Position numbers and translations under genes: made by a program
The notes under the pieces: generated by a model
Databases searched by the model: none
What the model was told of the DNA's origin: nothing
Seen by the model: the letters and a program-made list of their open reading frames with translations, nothing else
Assembly: GCA_027620395.1 (NCBI GenBank)
Contig: JAQBZY010000085.1
Location: 1 to 6,363, forward strand
Direction of reading: 5' to 3'
DNA from: Pseudomonadota bacterium
Lineage (GTDB): Bacteria; Pseudomonadota; Alphaproteobacteria; Rhodospirillales; Casp-alpha2
Length of the DNA stretch: 6,363 nucleotides
Part shown: piece by piece, positions 1 to 5,943 of the stretch
Position numbering within the stretch: position 1 is the first letter of the stretch
Layout of the letters: every line of letters begins with the position of its first letter

Positions 1-2
1 TC

Positions 3-374
3 GGCACGGCTCGCCTGAACCGCGCGGCCGTCCGCTGTCGGCTCAGAAACTGGTGGCACGGCGATTCAGTACGGCAGATTGAAAATGAAATGTTCGGCGC
101 CGCCAACGGCAGTCACGCCACCGCCGGCGAGGTATCCTTGACCTACTTCGGCTACCCCGAAGACGCCAAGCGGGTTCAGGCCAAGGGCAAGCTGTCGCCG
201 GAAATCGCGGCCGAAGGGCCGATCTACGATTGCGACGATTACCGTCGCCGGTTCCCGGATGGACGTATCGGCTCCGACCCGACGCTGGCGACTGGCGATA
301 TCGGTAAGCGGCTCAGGGACGCCGCCGTCCGCGAGCTTTCCGAAGACTATAAGGGCTTCCTCGCCGCCGATTGA
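3..374 (+). CDS. Creatininase-family amidohydrolase, C-terminal part (5' end outside window)
   Basis: This is the 3' portion of an open frame that enters from the left edge without a stop codon; about 123 residues are visible. The segment reading NWWHGDSVRQIENEMFG, followed by GSHATAGEVSLTYFGYPE, is typical of the C-terminal half of creatininase-family enzymes. These are metal-dependent amidohydrolases that include creatinine amidohydrolase and the formamide hydrolases of flavin and F420 biosynthesis. The GSHA-x-AGE stretch supplies the conserved His and Glu of the second half of the active site. The N-terminal metal-ligand motifs would lie upstream, so activity cannot be judged. The ATG at 90 is internal and not the start, because family-like sequence continues upstream of it. 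The C-terminus is a normal ending for the family. The last 28 bp overlap the 3' end of the convergent hydrolase gene. Family is confident; substrate is unknown. Confidence 0.85.
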   Translation, partial: GTARLNRAAVRCRLRNWWHGDSVRQIENEMFGAANGSHATAGEVSLTYFGYPEDAKRVQAKGKLSPEIAAEGPIYDCDDYRRRFPDGRIGSDPTLATGDIGKRLRDAAVRELSEDYKGFLAAD

Positions 375-1078
375 ACGAACAAATGCGCCAGCTCGGCGGG
401 GGCAGTCAGGAACGGCGAATGTCCGCTGGCGATTTCTAGAATAGGATCGCAACCGGCCGCGATGGCCATCCGGCGCTGCAATTCGGGCGATATCGCCTGG
501 TCGTTCAGGGTTAGAATGGCGGATTTTTTTGCGCGGCCGAAATTAGCTTCGCTCAAGACGGCCTTGGCCCGGAACGGTGCCGCCGATTGCGGACCGGCCC
601 CCGCCGCCGCGAAAGAAAGGTCAACGGCGGAGGCATCATTATAAAAAGCCTCGCCGAGGTTTTCGGATGCCAGGGCGACGGCTTTCAAGCCTTCCCGCTC
701 CGTCATCTCGACTCGGACCCGAGAGCCTTTGTCGGTCTTGGCGAGATCGGAAATGGATTGGCCATCGGCCGGAATGTAGGCGGCCAGGAACACGGCACGC
801 AAGATCCGATCCGGCCTGGTCTCGCAAACGTTGGCGACGATGGCGCCGGCCATGCTGTGACCGACGACGATGGCTGGGGCGGGCGTGGTATCGATCAGCC
901 GGGCGATGCACTCGACGTAAGCCTCCATGCGTTGGGCCGCGAGGCCGCCGGGATCGGCGCCATGCCCCGGCAGATCAGGGGCCGCCGCCGTATGGCCGGC
1001 AGCGTTCAGAAGCGGGATCAATCGCTCCCAGCACCAGCCGCCATGATAGGCACCGTGCACCAATATGAAATGCGCCAT
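347..1078 (-). CDS. Alpha/beta-fold hydrolase (esterase-like)
   Basis: A complete 243-residue alpha/beta hydrolase. The N-terminus MAHFILVHGAYHGGWCW carries the HG oxyanion-hole motif, in the style of the small plant-type methylesterase/hydroxynitrile-lyase branch and its bacterial relatives. The nucleophile elbow is GHSMAG with Ser75. The likely acid is Asp193 (LTLNDQ) and the catalytic base is His220 (SGHSPF), so the triad looks complete. No signal peptide is seen, so it is probably cytoplasmic. The open frame extends 66 codons further upstream, but ATG 1078 is preferred: GGAAAGGG lies 7 nt before it, the family's N-terminal beta strand begins there, and the longer frame would run into the divergent gene. 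The gene is divergent from the HpaB-superfamily operon across 70 bp and convergent with the creatininase gene. A role on an ester, thioester or lactone in the same pathway as its divergent neighbours is inference only. Confidence 0.87.
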   Translation of the reverse strand: MAHFILVHGAYHGGWCWERLIPLLNAAGHTAAAPDLPGHGADPGGLAAQRMEAYVECIARLIDTTPAPAIVVGHSMAGAIVANVCETRPDRILRAVFLAAYIPADGQSISDLAKTDKGSRVRVEMTEREGLKAVALASENLGEAFYNDASAVDLSFAAAGAGPQSAAPFRAKAVLSEANFGRAKKSAILTLNDQAISPELQRRMAIAAGCDPILEIASGHSPFLTAPAELAHLFVQSAARKPL

Positions 1079-1148
1079 CGCCGAACCCTTTCCGGGCGCT
1101 ATAATACGGCTCGACGCGGCACCGGACACGCGGAAACAGGAGTAAAGC
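1079..1148. promoter_or_regulatory. Divergent promoter region between hydrolase and HpaB-family operon
   Basis: This 70-bp gap separates two divergent start codons. A perfect TATAAT lies on the + strand at 1100-1105, about 44 nt before the ATG of the flavoprotein-like gene. The overlapping TATTAT (1106-1101 on the minus strand) could be the -10 of the hydrolase gene, giving a leader of about 16 nt that begins near its SD (minus 1093-1086). Neither has a convincing TTGACA at 16-18 nt, which suggests activator-dependent or non-canonical -35 recognition. The overlap implies the two promoters compete or are regulated together. AGGAG at 1138-1142, 6 nt before ATG 1149, is the SD of the + gene. Confidence 0.5.
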
Positions 1149-2726
1149 ATGTTCATGTCGGCCCTCGAATATCTGGAATCGATCCGGCGGCTGAGTCCCC
1201 GGATTTTCCTCGACGGCGCGCCGGCCAAGGTTGACGATCCCCGTCTGATGCCGGGAATCAACGCCATCGGCGTCACCTATGACATGGCTTTGGATCCGTC
1301 GCTGACGCCCTTGATGCGGGCGACCCAGCACACGTCTGGGCGCGAGATCAACCGGATGCTGCATCTCGACCGCACGCCGCAGGATCTGATCAACAAGCTG
1401 GAGGCCGTGCGGCTGATGTGCCGGGAAGCCGGCTGCGCCCAGCGCTATCTCTGTCACGACGCCTTCAACGCGCTCTATCAGACGACGCACGCCATGGCGG
1501 CCGACTTGGGCGGCGAGGCGCACCAACGGTTCGTCGATTGGATGCACTGGATGCAGGACCAGGATCTGAGTTGCGCCATCGCCATGACCGACGGCAAGGG
1601 TGACCGTTCGAAGCGGCCCTTCGCGCAGGCCAATCCCGACAGCTACGTCCGGATCAAGCAGCGCCGCGCCGATGGCGTCGTGCTTTCCGGCGTCAAGGCC
1701 ATCGTTACCGGGGCGCCGGCTGTGCATGAGTTTCTGGTGATGCCGTGCCGGAACATGAGCGAGCAAGACGCAGAGTATGCCGTCTGCTGCGCGGTGCCGG
1801 TCGATGCCGACGGCATCACCATCGTCGCCAGGCCGGCCGGACGGGCCGGCAACAAGGCCGCCAAGTTCAGCGCCAGTTACGGCCAGTCGACGGCGGTCGT
1901 GATCTTCGAGGACGTGTTCGTGCCGTGGGAGAGGGTGTTCATGGCTGGCGAGTGGCAGTTCTCGCAGATGCTGGTCAGCACCTACGCGACGCATCACCGC
2001 CATAGCTGTATCGGTGCCCGGGCCGGCTTCGGCGATCTATTGATCGGCGCCGGTGTCATGATGTGCCGGGCCAACGGTTTGGCTCCGGAAGAAACGCCGC
2101 ATTTGCGCGACCGTCTGGTCGAATTGATCAAGATCGTCGAGGGGTTCTATGCCTGCGGCGCGGCGGCCTCGGTCTACGGCTTCGCCGACCCGTCCGGTGT
2201 CTTTCAGCCGGACGGCATGTTCTCGAACGTCGGCAAATTGCTGATGGCCAACCAGATTTATGACATGCACCGGCTCGCGCACGAAGTTTCGGGCGGGCTT
2301 GTCGTCACGCTGCCGGGACCGGACGAGGACCATAACCCGGCGACGGCGGCGAAACTTTCGGACCTCCTGCAAGGCAGCGCCGATGTTCCCTATGCCGTGC
2401 GTCGCGACGTGGCCAGGCTGCTGGAGGACCTGACGGCATCGGACGAGGCCGGCTGGTATTCGGTGATCAGCCTGCACGGTGGCGGCTCGCCGGAAGCCAT
2501 GAAGCGGGAAATCTGGCGCTACTATCCGGTCGCCGAGCGGGTCGAGATCGTCGAAAAACTGATGCAGCGCGGCGCACTCGCAGGGCCTGACGGACAGATC
2601 AGCCGCGATAAGCAGCCCGGGCGTTGCTGCCCGGTCGGCTGCCAGGTACCGGAAACGCCAAAACTCGCCTACGATCCGGACAATGCGGCGCCGCCGGCCA
2701 AGCTCGGCCGTGACGCGGCGGAGTAG
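1149..2726 (+). CDS. 4-hydroxyphenylacetate 3-hydroxylase (HpaB)/4-hydroxybutyryl-CoA dehydratase superfamily protein
   Basis: A 525-residue member of the HpaB/PvcC/AbfD superfamily, which has an acyl-CoA-dehydrogenase-like fold and binds flavin. The N-terminal domain includes AMTDGKGDRSKRPFAQ (145-160), matching the family's MTDPKGDR loop. The C-terminal helical domain spans roughly 270-470 and holds GGLVVTLPGP (382-391) and SLHGGGSP (441-448). Resemblance is strongest to AbfD (4-hydroxybutyryl-CoA dehydratase/vinylacetyl-CoA isomerase), for example DAFNALYQTTH (104-114) and HHRHSCIGARAGFGD (282-296). By-eye comparison with AbfD keeps the Cys99 and His292 equivalents (C96, H283), but Cys103 is Y100 and Cys299 is A290. 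Catalytic E257, Y296 and E455 are T248, C287 and I440. It is therefore not a canonical dehydratase. It could be a flavin monooxygenase needing a separate reductase (none in the window) or a novel lyase/isomerase. A tail of about 35 residues contains CCPVGC (493-498). AGGAG 6 nt upstream favours ATG 1149 over the in-frame ATG at 1155. Confidence 0.88.
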   Translation: MFMSALEYLESIRRLSPRIFLDGAPAKVDDPRLMPGINAIGVTYDMALDPSLTPLMRATQHTSGREINRMLHLDRTPQDLINKLEAVRLMCREAGCAQRYLCHDAFNALYQTTHAMAADLGGEAHQRFVDWMHWMQDQDLSCAIAMTDGKGDRSKRPFAQANPDSYVRIKQRRADGVVLSGVKAIVTGAPAVHEFLVMPCRNMSEQDAEYAVCCAVPVDADGITIVARPAGRAGNKAAKFSASYGQSTAVVIFEDVFVPWERVFMAGEWQFSQMLVSTYATHHRHSCIGARAGFGDLLIGAGVMMCRANGLAPEETPHLRDRLVELIKIVEGFYACGAAASVYGFADPSGVFQPDGMFSNVGKLLMANQIYDMHRLAHEVSGGLVVTLPGPDEDHNPATAAKLSDLLQGSADVPYAVRRDVARLLEDLTASDEAGWYSVISLHGGGSPEAMKREIWRYYPVAERVEIVEKLMQRGALAGPDGQISRDKQPGRCCPVGCQVPETPKLAYDPDNAAPPAKLGRDAAE

Positions 2727-2737
2727 GGGACAGGCCC

Positions 2738-3364
2738 ATGCAAGCCGACTGGTATTTCGATTTTATCTCGCCGTTCAGCTATTTTCAGTTTTTGAAGCTG
2801 GATACGCTGCCATCGACTGTCGAATTGACCCTGCGGCCGGTGTTGTTCGCGGGTCTTTTAGGGGCGCGCGGCCACAAGGGGCCGGCCGAGATTCCGGCCA
2901 AGCGGTTGTTCACCTACCGGCATGTGCTGTGGCGGGCCGAGCGCAACGGAATTCTTTTTAAAATGCCGCCGGCGCACCCGTTCAACCCGATCCGGGCGCT
3001 CAGGCTGGCTGTTGCCTTGGGCGCCAGCAAGGCCGTGGTCGGCGCGATCTTCGACGCGATCTGGGGGCACGGCAACTCGCCCGATGATGAGGCCGGCTGG
3101 CAGGCAATCCAAAAAGCCGCCGGAGTCGACGACGGCGAGGACCGGATCGCCGACGCGGCGGTCAAGAAAGCACTGATCGCGAACGGCGAGGCGGCGCTCA
3201 AAGCCGGCGTCTTCGGTGTGCCGAGTCTGGTTGCCGGGGACGAGGTCTTCTGGGGCGACGATGCGACCGATTTCTTCGCCGCCTGGGTGGCCGATCCGGG
3301 GCTGCTGGAGCGCGGCGACATGGGTGCGCTCCGCACCTTGCCGGCGAGTGCGACGCGCGCCTAA
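2738..3364 (+). CDS. 2-hydroxychromene-2-carboxylate isomerase-like protein (DsbA family, kappa-GST type)
   Basis: A 208-residue thioredoxin-fold protein of the DsbA/kappa-glutathione-transferase group. The N-terminus [12 protein letters not shown] carries the SPFSY signature, with Ser11 at the position that activates glutathione in NahD-type isomerases. A helical insertion follows (about 50-150), with [12 protein letters not shown] (80-91). The C-terminal part has [19 protein letters not shown] (157-175), which includes the cis-proline strand and the FWG motif of the family. In naphthalene-type degradation, NahD isomerises 2-hydroxychromene-2-carboxylate using glutathione. Many paralogues act on unknown substrates, so the reaction here is not assigned. 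The start codon is 11 bp after the preceding stop. Its SD, AGGGGA at 2725-2730, overlaps that stop codon, so translational coupling and a shared transcript with the HpaB-family gene are likely. No CXXC is present, so it is not a disulfide oxidase. Confidence 0.88.
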   Translation: MQADWYFDFISPFSYFQFLKLDTLPSTVELTLRPVLFAGLLGARGHKGPAEIPAKRLFTYRHVLWRAERNGILFKMPPAHPFNPIRALRLAVALGASKAVVGAIFDAIWGHGNSPDDEAGWQAIQKAAGVDDGEDRIADAAVKKALIANGEAALKAGVFGVPSLVAGDEVFWGDDATDFFAAWVADPGLLERGDMGALRTLPASATRA

Positions 3365-3394
3365 AACGCGAAGCCGGCAGCCGTGCCGTCGAGA

Positions 3395-3422
3395 GTGGAC
3401 CCTGGACATGTTCAGGGCCCAC
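3395..3422. repeat. 28-bp imperfect palindrome downstream of the operon
   Basis: Arms GTGGACCCTG (3395-3404) and CAGGGCCCAC (3413-3422) pair at 9 of 10 positions around GACATGTT, which is itself nearly palindromic. It begins 30 bp after the isomerase stop codon. No T-run follows, so it is not an obvious intrinsic terminator. It could protect the 3' end of the mRNA, bind a protein, or be a dispersed element. A smaller stem, CGGCA/TGCCG (3375-3379 with 3384-3388), lies just upstream. Confidence 0.6.
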
Positions 3423-3457
3423 GCTTTGGGCAGTGGAATCCGGGACGGCGCACCGCA

Positions 3458-3479
3458 CCGCCCGGAATGGCGGGTTTTT
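3458..3479 (+). terminator. Rho-independent terminator of the HpaB-family/isomerase operon
   Basis: CCGCC (3458-3462) pairs with GGCGG (3469-3473) around a 6-nt loop. It is followed by G and TTTTT (3475-3479), in the right orientation to end + strand transcription before it reads antisense into the convergent methionine sulfoxide reductase gene. The left arm can also pair upstream: CCGGGACGG (3440-3448, one bulged A) with CCGCCCGG (3458-3465). The upstream stem would compete with the terminator hairpin. Confidence 0.7.
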
Positions 3480-3489
3480 AGGAGCCGGA

Positions 3490-4128
3490 TTAAGACGCTA
3501 GGCAGACCCCGGTGCCGCCGAGCCCGCAATAGCCGCGCGGATTCTTGGCCAGATACTGCTGGTGATAGGCCTCGGCGTAATAGAATTCGGGCGCATCGAT
3601 GATTTCGGTGGTGACGTCCCCGAATCCGGTTATCTTCAGGCTCTTTTCATAGGCGGCTTTGGTTTCCGCCGCTTCCTTGCGTTGCGCGTCGGAGTATACA
3701 TAGACGCCGGAGCGGTATTGCGTGCCGATGTCGTTGCCCTGGCGCATGCCCTGGGTCGGGTCGTGACCTTCCCAAAACGCCTGTAACAGGCGGCGATAGG
3801 AAATTTTCTTCGGGTCGAATGCGACGAACACCACCTCGTTGTGGCCGGTGCGTCGGGAACAGACTTCCTCGTAAGTCGGATTGGGCGTCATGCCGGCGGT
3901 ATAACCGACGGCAGTGACGGTGACGCCGGGCAGTTTCCAGAACATCCGCTCCGCGCCCCAGAAGCAGCCGAGCCCGAACATCGCCTGTTCCGTTCCGGCG
4001 GGGAACGGCGGTTTCAAGGGTTGGCCGTTGACGTGGTGCGTCGCCGCCGTCTCGATCGGCTTCGAGCGGCCGGGCAGCGCGGTCGCGGCGGTTGGCATAT
4101 CGGCGGATTTCTTGAACAGTCCAAACAT
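3490..4128 (-). CDS. msrA: Peptide-methionine (S)-S-oxide reductase MsrA
   Basis: A 212-residue MsrA that reduces the S epimer of methionine sulfoxide in proteins and free Met using thioredoxin, as part of oxidative-damage repair in the cytoplasm. The catalytic motif GCFWG places the nucleophilic Cys55. Glu98 in TGHNEVV matches the family's acid residue. [14 protein letters not shown] (127-140) and [12 protein letters not shown] (182-193) are hallmark segments. The recycling cysteines are Cys201 and Cys208 in [12 protein letters not shown], the same three-Cys layout and length as E. coli MsrA. The N-terminus, with LPGRSKP and HHVNGQPL, also follows the E. coli type, supporting ATG 4128 over longer upstream starts. 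AGGAGGG lies 7 nt before it. The gene is 65 bp downstream of the Lrp-family gene on the same strand, so read-through from lrp is possible. No MsrB is in the window. Confidence 0.97.
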   Translation of the reverse strand: MFGLFKKSADMPTAATALPGRSKPIETAATHHVNGQPLKPPFPAGTEQAMFGLGCFWGAERMFWKLPGVTVTAVGYTAGMTPNPTYEEVCSRRTGHNEVVFVAFDPKKISYRRLLQAFWEGHDPTQGMRQGNDIGTQYRSGVYVYSDAQRKEAAETKAAYEKSLKITGFGDVTTEIIDAPEFYYAEAYHQQYLAKNPRGYCGLGGTGVCLAS

Positions 4129-4138
4129 CGTTCGGCCC

Positions 4139-4159
4139 TCCTGGCTTCTCTGGCCAGGA
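4139..4159 (-). promoter_or_regulatory. Leader hairpin overlapping the msrA ribosome binding site
   Basis: On the minus strand TCCTGGC (4159-4153) and GCCAGGA (4145-4139) form a perfect 7-bp stem with a 7-nt loop. The 3' arm contains AGGA of the msrA SD (AGGAGGG, minus 4142-4136). If formed in mRNA, the stem would partly hide the SD. No riboswitch family is recognised. Confidence 0.45.
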
Positions 4160-4193
4160 TATGGGAAGCGCGATGGGAAAAGCCAGCCCCTCG

Positions 4194-4661
4194 CTACCCG
4201 CTCGCGGCGAGTTGAATGCCGGTGCGCTTGACGATGCTGCGGAGCGCGAAACTGGAATGGATGCGCCGGACGCCCGGCAGCCTGGACAAATGTCCCTTGT
4301 GAATGCGCTCGTAATCCTCGGCATCGGCGGCGAGGACTCGGAGCACGTAATCCGCTTCGCCGGCCATGAGATAACATTCCATGACGTCGGGGCAGGCGGC
4401 GACGGCTTGCTCGAAGCGGGACAGGTAGTCCTCGCTTTGCCGGTCCAAGGTGATGGCGACGATGACGTTGGACGCCCGACCGAGCGCCTTTTCGTTCAGG
4501 ATCGCGGCGTAGCCCCGGATATAATCGCCGGTCTCAAGGATTTGCACCCGGCGCAGACACGCCGACGGCGACAAGCCGACCATTTCGGCCAGTGCGACGT
4601 TACTGAGCCGACCGTCCGCTTGCAGGGCCGAAAGGATATGATAATCGATGCGATCAAGCAT
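4194..4661 (-). CDS. Lrp/AsnC-family transcriptional regulator, probable regulator of ald
   Basis: A 155-residue Lrp/AsnC regulator of normal family length. The N-terminal winged helix-turn-helix starts at [17 protein letters not shown], with recognition helix [12 protein letters not shown] (31-42). The C-terminal RAM (ligand-binding, oligomerising) domain spans about 65-140. It contains GEADYVLRV (101-109), the conserved glycine/aspartate effector loop, and [18 protein letters not shown] (128-145). The gene is divergent from alanine dehydrogenase. This pairing is well known for alanine-responsive Lrp members such as AldR, so the protein probably senses alanine or another amino acid and controls ald and itself. 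Effector identity is inferred. ATG 4661 is the only sensible start because the HTH begins at once. No SD precedes it, only AT-rich sequence with TATAAT 7 nt upstream. Confidence 0.95.
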   Translation of the reverse strand: MLDRIDYHILSALQADGRLSNVALAEMVGLSPSACLRRVQILETGDYIRGYAAILNEKALGRASNVIVAITLDRQSEDYLSRFEQAVAACPDVMECYLMAGEADYVLRVLAADAEDYERIHKGHLSRLPGVRRIHSSFALRSIVKRTGIQLAASG

Positions 4662-4668
4662 AATTGAA

Positions 4669-4674
4669 ATTATA
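4669..4674 (-). promoter_or_regulatory. Putative -10 of the Lrp-family gene; possibly leaderless transcript
   Basis: TATAAT on the minus strand ends 7 nt before the ATG at 4661, which would put transcription start at or within one base of the start codon. With no SD upstream, translation from a leaderless mRNA is plausible. The -35 region at 16-18 nt is AT-rich but poor. The box forms one end of the inverted repeat, so operator binding would block it. Confidence 0.45.
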
Positions 4675-4696
4675 TTCGAATATTATCGAAAATAAT
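4669..4696. promoter_or_regulatory. 28-bp inverted repeat, likely Lrp-family operator for lrp and ald
   Basis: The arms are ATTATATTCGA (4669-4679) and TCGAAAATAAT (4686-4696). They pair at 10 of 11 positions around a 6-nt AT spacer. The core TTCGAATATTATCGAA (4675-4690) has perfect 5-bp arms. The site is in an AT-rich island (about 4660-4715) unlike the surrounding GC-rich DNA. The outer ends coincide with possible -10 boxes of both divergent genes. Lrp-family proteins commonly bind AT-centred, weakly palindromic sites next to their own gene. Confidence 0.65.
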
Positions 4697-4701
4697 AGAA
4701 T
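4696..4701 (+). promoter_or_regulatory. Putative -10 of ald
   Basis: TAGAAT differs from TATAAT at one position and lies at the other end of the inverted repeat. The expected start is near 4708, leaving a leader of about 110 nt. That leader contains CCCGGCCGGG (4755-4764) and a GGCCC/GGGCC stem (4780-4784 with 4798-4802) just before the SD. No good -35 is visible, which fits activation by the adjacent regulator. Confidence 0.35.
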
Positions 4702-4817
4702 TAATGTTGTGTTCAGGCAAGTTTTGGTGGGCAATTTCGCAAGGACATACGGCCCCCGGCCGGGCTAAGAATCGTTAACGGCCCGCGACTTCCGGTTGGG
4801 CCACAAGCGGGGTTCAA

Positions 4818-5936
4818 ATGCTGATTGGCGTGCCGAAGGAAATCAAGAACCACGAATACCGGGTCGGCATGACCCCGCCGGGCGTTCTGGAACTTACCAA
4901 TCGCGGTCACGAGGTCATCGTCCAGCACGATGCCGGCCATCAGATCGGTATCGACGATGCGCAGTTCATTGCCGCCGGCGCCTCGATAGGCGACGACGCG
5001 GAAGCAGTCTTTGCGGCCGCCGACATGATCGTAAAGGTCAAGGAGCCGCAGGCGTCCGAAATTGCCCTGCTGCGTGAAGGCCAGACGCTTTTCACCTACC
5101 TGCATCTCGCGCCGGACACAGCGCAGACAAAAGGCCTGATGAACAGTGGCGCAACGGCGATCGCCTATGAAACCGTCACCGACAATTACGGCGGCCTTCC
5201 CCTGCTGGCGCCGATGAGCGAAGTCGCCGGGCGCATGTCGGTTCAGGCCGGCGCCTCCGGACTGGAGATCGAGCGGGGCGGTCGCGGTGTCCTTCTGGGC
5301 GGTGTCCCCGGCGTTGCCCAGGGCAAGGTCGTCATCATCGGCGGCGGAGTTGTCGGCGCGAATGCAGCGTTCGTCGCCACCGGCATGGGCGCCAGCGTAA
5401 CGGTGATCGACAAGGCCCAACACCGCATGGCGGAGCTGGATTTCCAGTTCAAAAGCCTGATTACGACGCTGTATTCAACGGCGCTCAGTGTCGAGGAAGC
5501 CGTGCTGGAGGCCGATCTCGTTATCGGTGCGGTGCTGGTTCCCGGCGCCGCTGCGCCACAGCTGGTGACCCGCGACATGGTCAGGAAGATGAAACGGGGC
5601 TCCGTCATCGTCGACGTCGCCATCGATCAGGGCGGGTGTTTCGAAACCAGCCGACCGACGAGCCATTCTGACCCCTACTATATCGAGGAAGGCGTGGTCC
5701 ATTACTGCGTCACCAACATGCCCGGTGCCGTTGCCCGTACATCGACCTTCGCGCTGAACAATGCCACCCTGCCCTTCATCATCCGGCTGGCCGAAGCCGG
5801 CGTAAGTACAGCGTTGCTCAAGGATCCGCATCTGCTCAACGGGTTGAATGTATGCGGCGGCAAGGTGACCCATGCGGCCGTCGCCGAGGCGCAGGGCCTC
5901 GATCATGTCGACGCAGCGAGCGCACTGGCCGCCTGA
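4818..5936 (+). CDS. ald: Alanine dehydrogenase (NAD-dependent)
   Basis: A 372-residue, full-length alanine dehydrogenase catalysing reversible oxidative deamination of L-alanine to pyruvate and ammonium with NAD. The N-terminal [20 protein letters not shown] carries substrate-binding Arg15. Lys75 (VKVKEP), His96 (YLHLAPD) and Asp270 (VDVAIDQGG) match the known active-site residues. The Rossmann motif is IIGGGVVG (173-180), and Asp198 ends the second strand, as expected for NAD preference. [11 protein letters not shown] (300-310) and [13 protein letters not shown] (340-352) are strong family signatures. ATG 4818 is favoured because the family always starts with this [10 protein letters not shown] segment. 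The SD is modest (GCGGGG, 5 nt spacer). In catabolism the enzyme lets alanine serve as carbon and nitrogen source. Expression is probably set by the divergent Lrp-family gene. TALSVEEA (221-228) is slightly unusual where relatives often have a Pro-Tyr/Asn variant. Confidence 0.98.
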   Translation: MLIGVPKEIKNHEYRVGMTPPGVLELTNRGHEVIVQHDAGHQIGIDDAQFIAAGASIGDDAEAVFAAADMIVKVKEPQASEIALLREGQTLFTYLHLAPDTAQTKGLMNSGATAIAYETVTDNYGGLPLLAPMSEVAGRMSVQAGASGLEIERGGRGVLLGGVPGVAQGKVVIIGGGVVGANAAFVATGMGASVTVIDKAQHRMAELDFQFKSLITTLYSTALSVEEAVLEADLVIGAVLVPGAAAPQLVTRDMVRKMKRGSVIVDVAIDQGGCFETSRPTSHSDPYYIEEGVVHYCVTNMPGAVARTSTFALNNATLPFIIRLAEAGVSTALLKDPHLLNGLNVCGGKVTHAAVAEAQGLDHVDAASALAA

Positions 5937-5943
5937 CGGAGGG

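Noticed and set aside
66..452. Minus-strand open frame over the creatininase 3' end
   Set aside because: It overlaps two family-supported coding ends in other frames and has no SD or homology-like motif.
587..1234. 215-codon plus-strand open frame opposite the alpha/beta hydrolase
   Set aside because: It lies antisense to a hydrolase with a full catalytic triad, crosses into the start of the next gene, and has low-complexity composition.
975..2003. 342-codon minus-strand open frame opposite the HpaB-family gene
   Set aside because: Its translation is rich in Arg, His and Gly with no family resemblance and no SD. It is the shadow expected opposite a GC-rich gene, and the + strand protein is clearly real.
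1149..2726. Naming this gene hpaB or abfD
   Set aside because: The superfamily is clear, but the AbfD cluster ligands and catalytic residues are not all present. The HpaB-type Arg/Tyr active-site pair also does not match (Leu and Ala at the aligned sites). A specific symbol would overstate the evidence.
2738..3364. Naming the isomerase nahD and inferring naphthalene degradation
   Set aside because: No ring-hydroxylating dioxygenase, extradiol dioxygenase or aldolase genes are nearby, and this fold has many paralogues of unknown substrate.
4708..4817. Riboswitch in the ald leader
   Set aside because: The leader has two short GC palindromes but no conserved riboswitch core that I recognise. 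A nearby Lrp-family regulator explains control more simply.
4713..5423. 236-codon minus-strand open frame opposite ald
   Set aside because: It is antisense to a textbook alanine dehydrogenase, with no recognisable domain.
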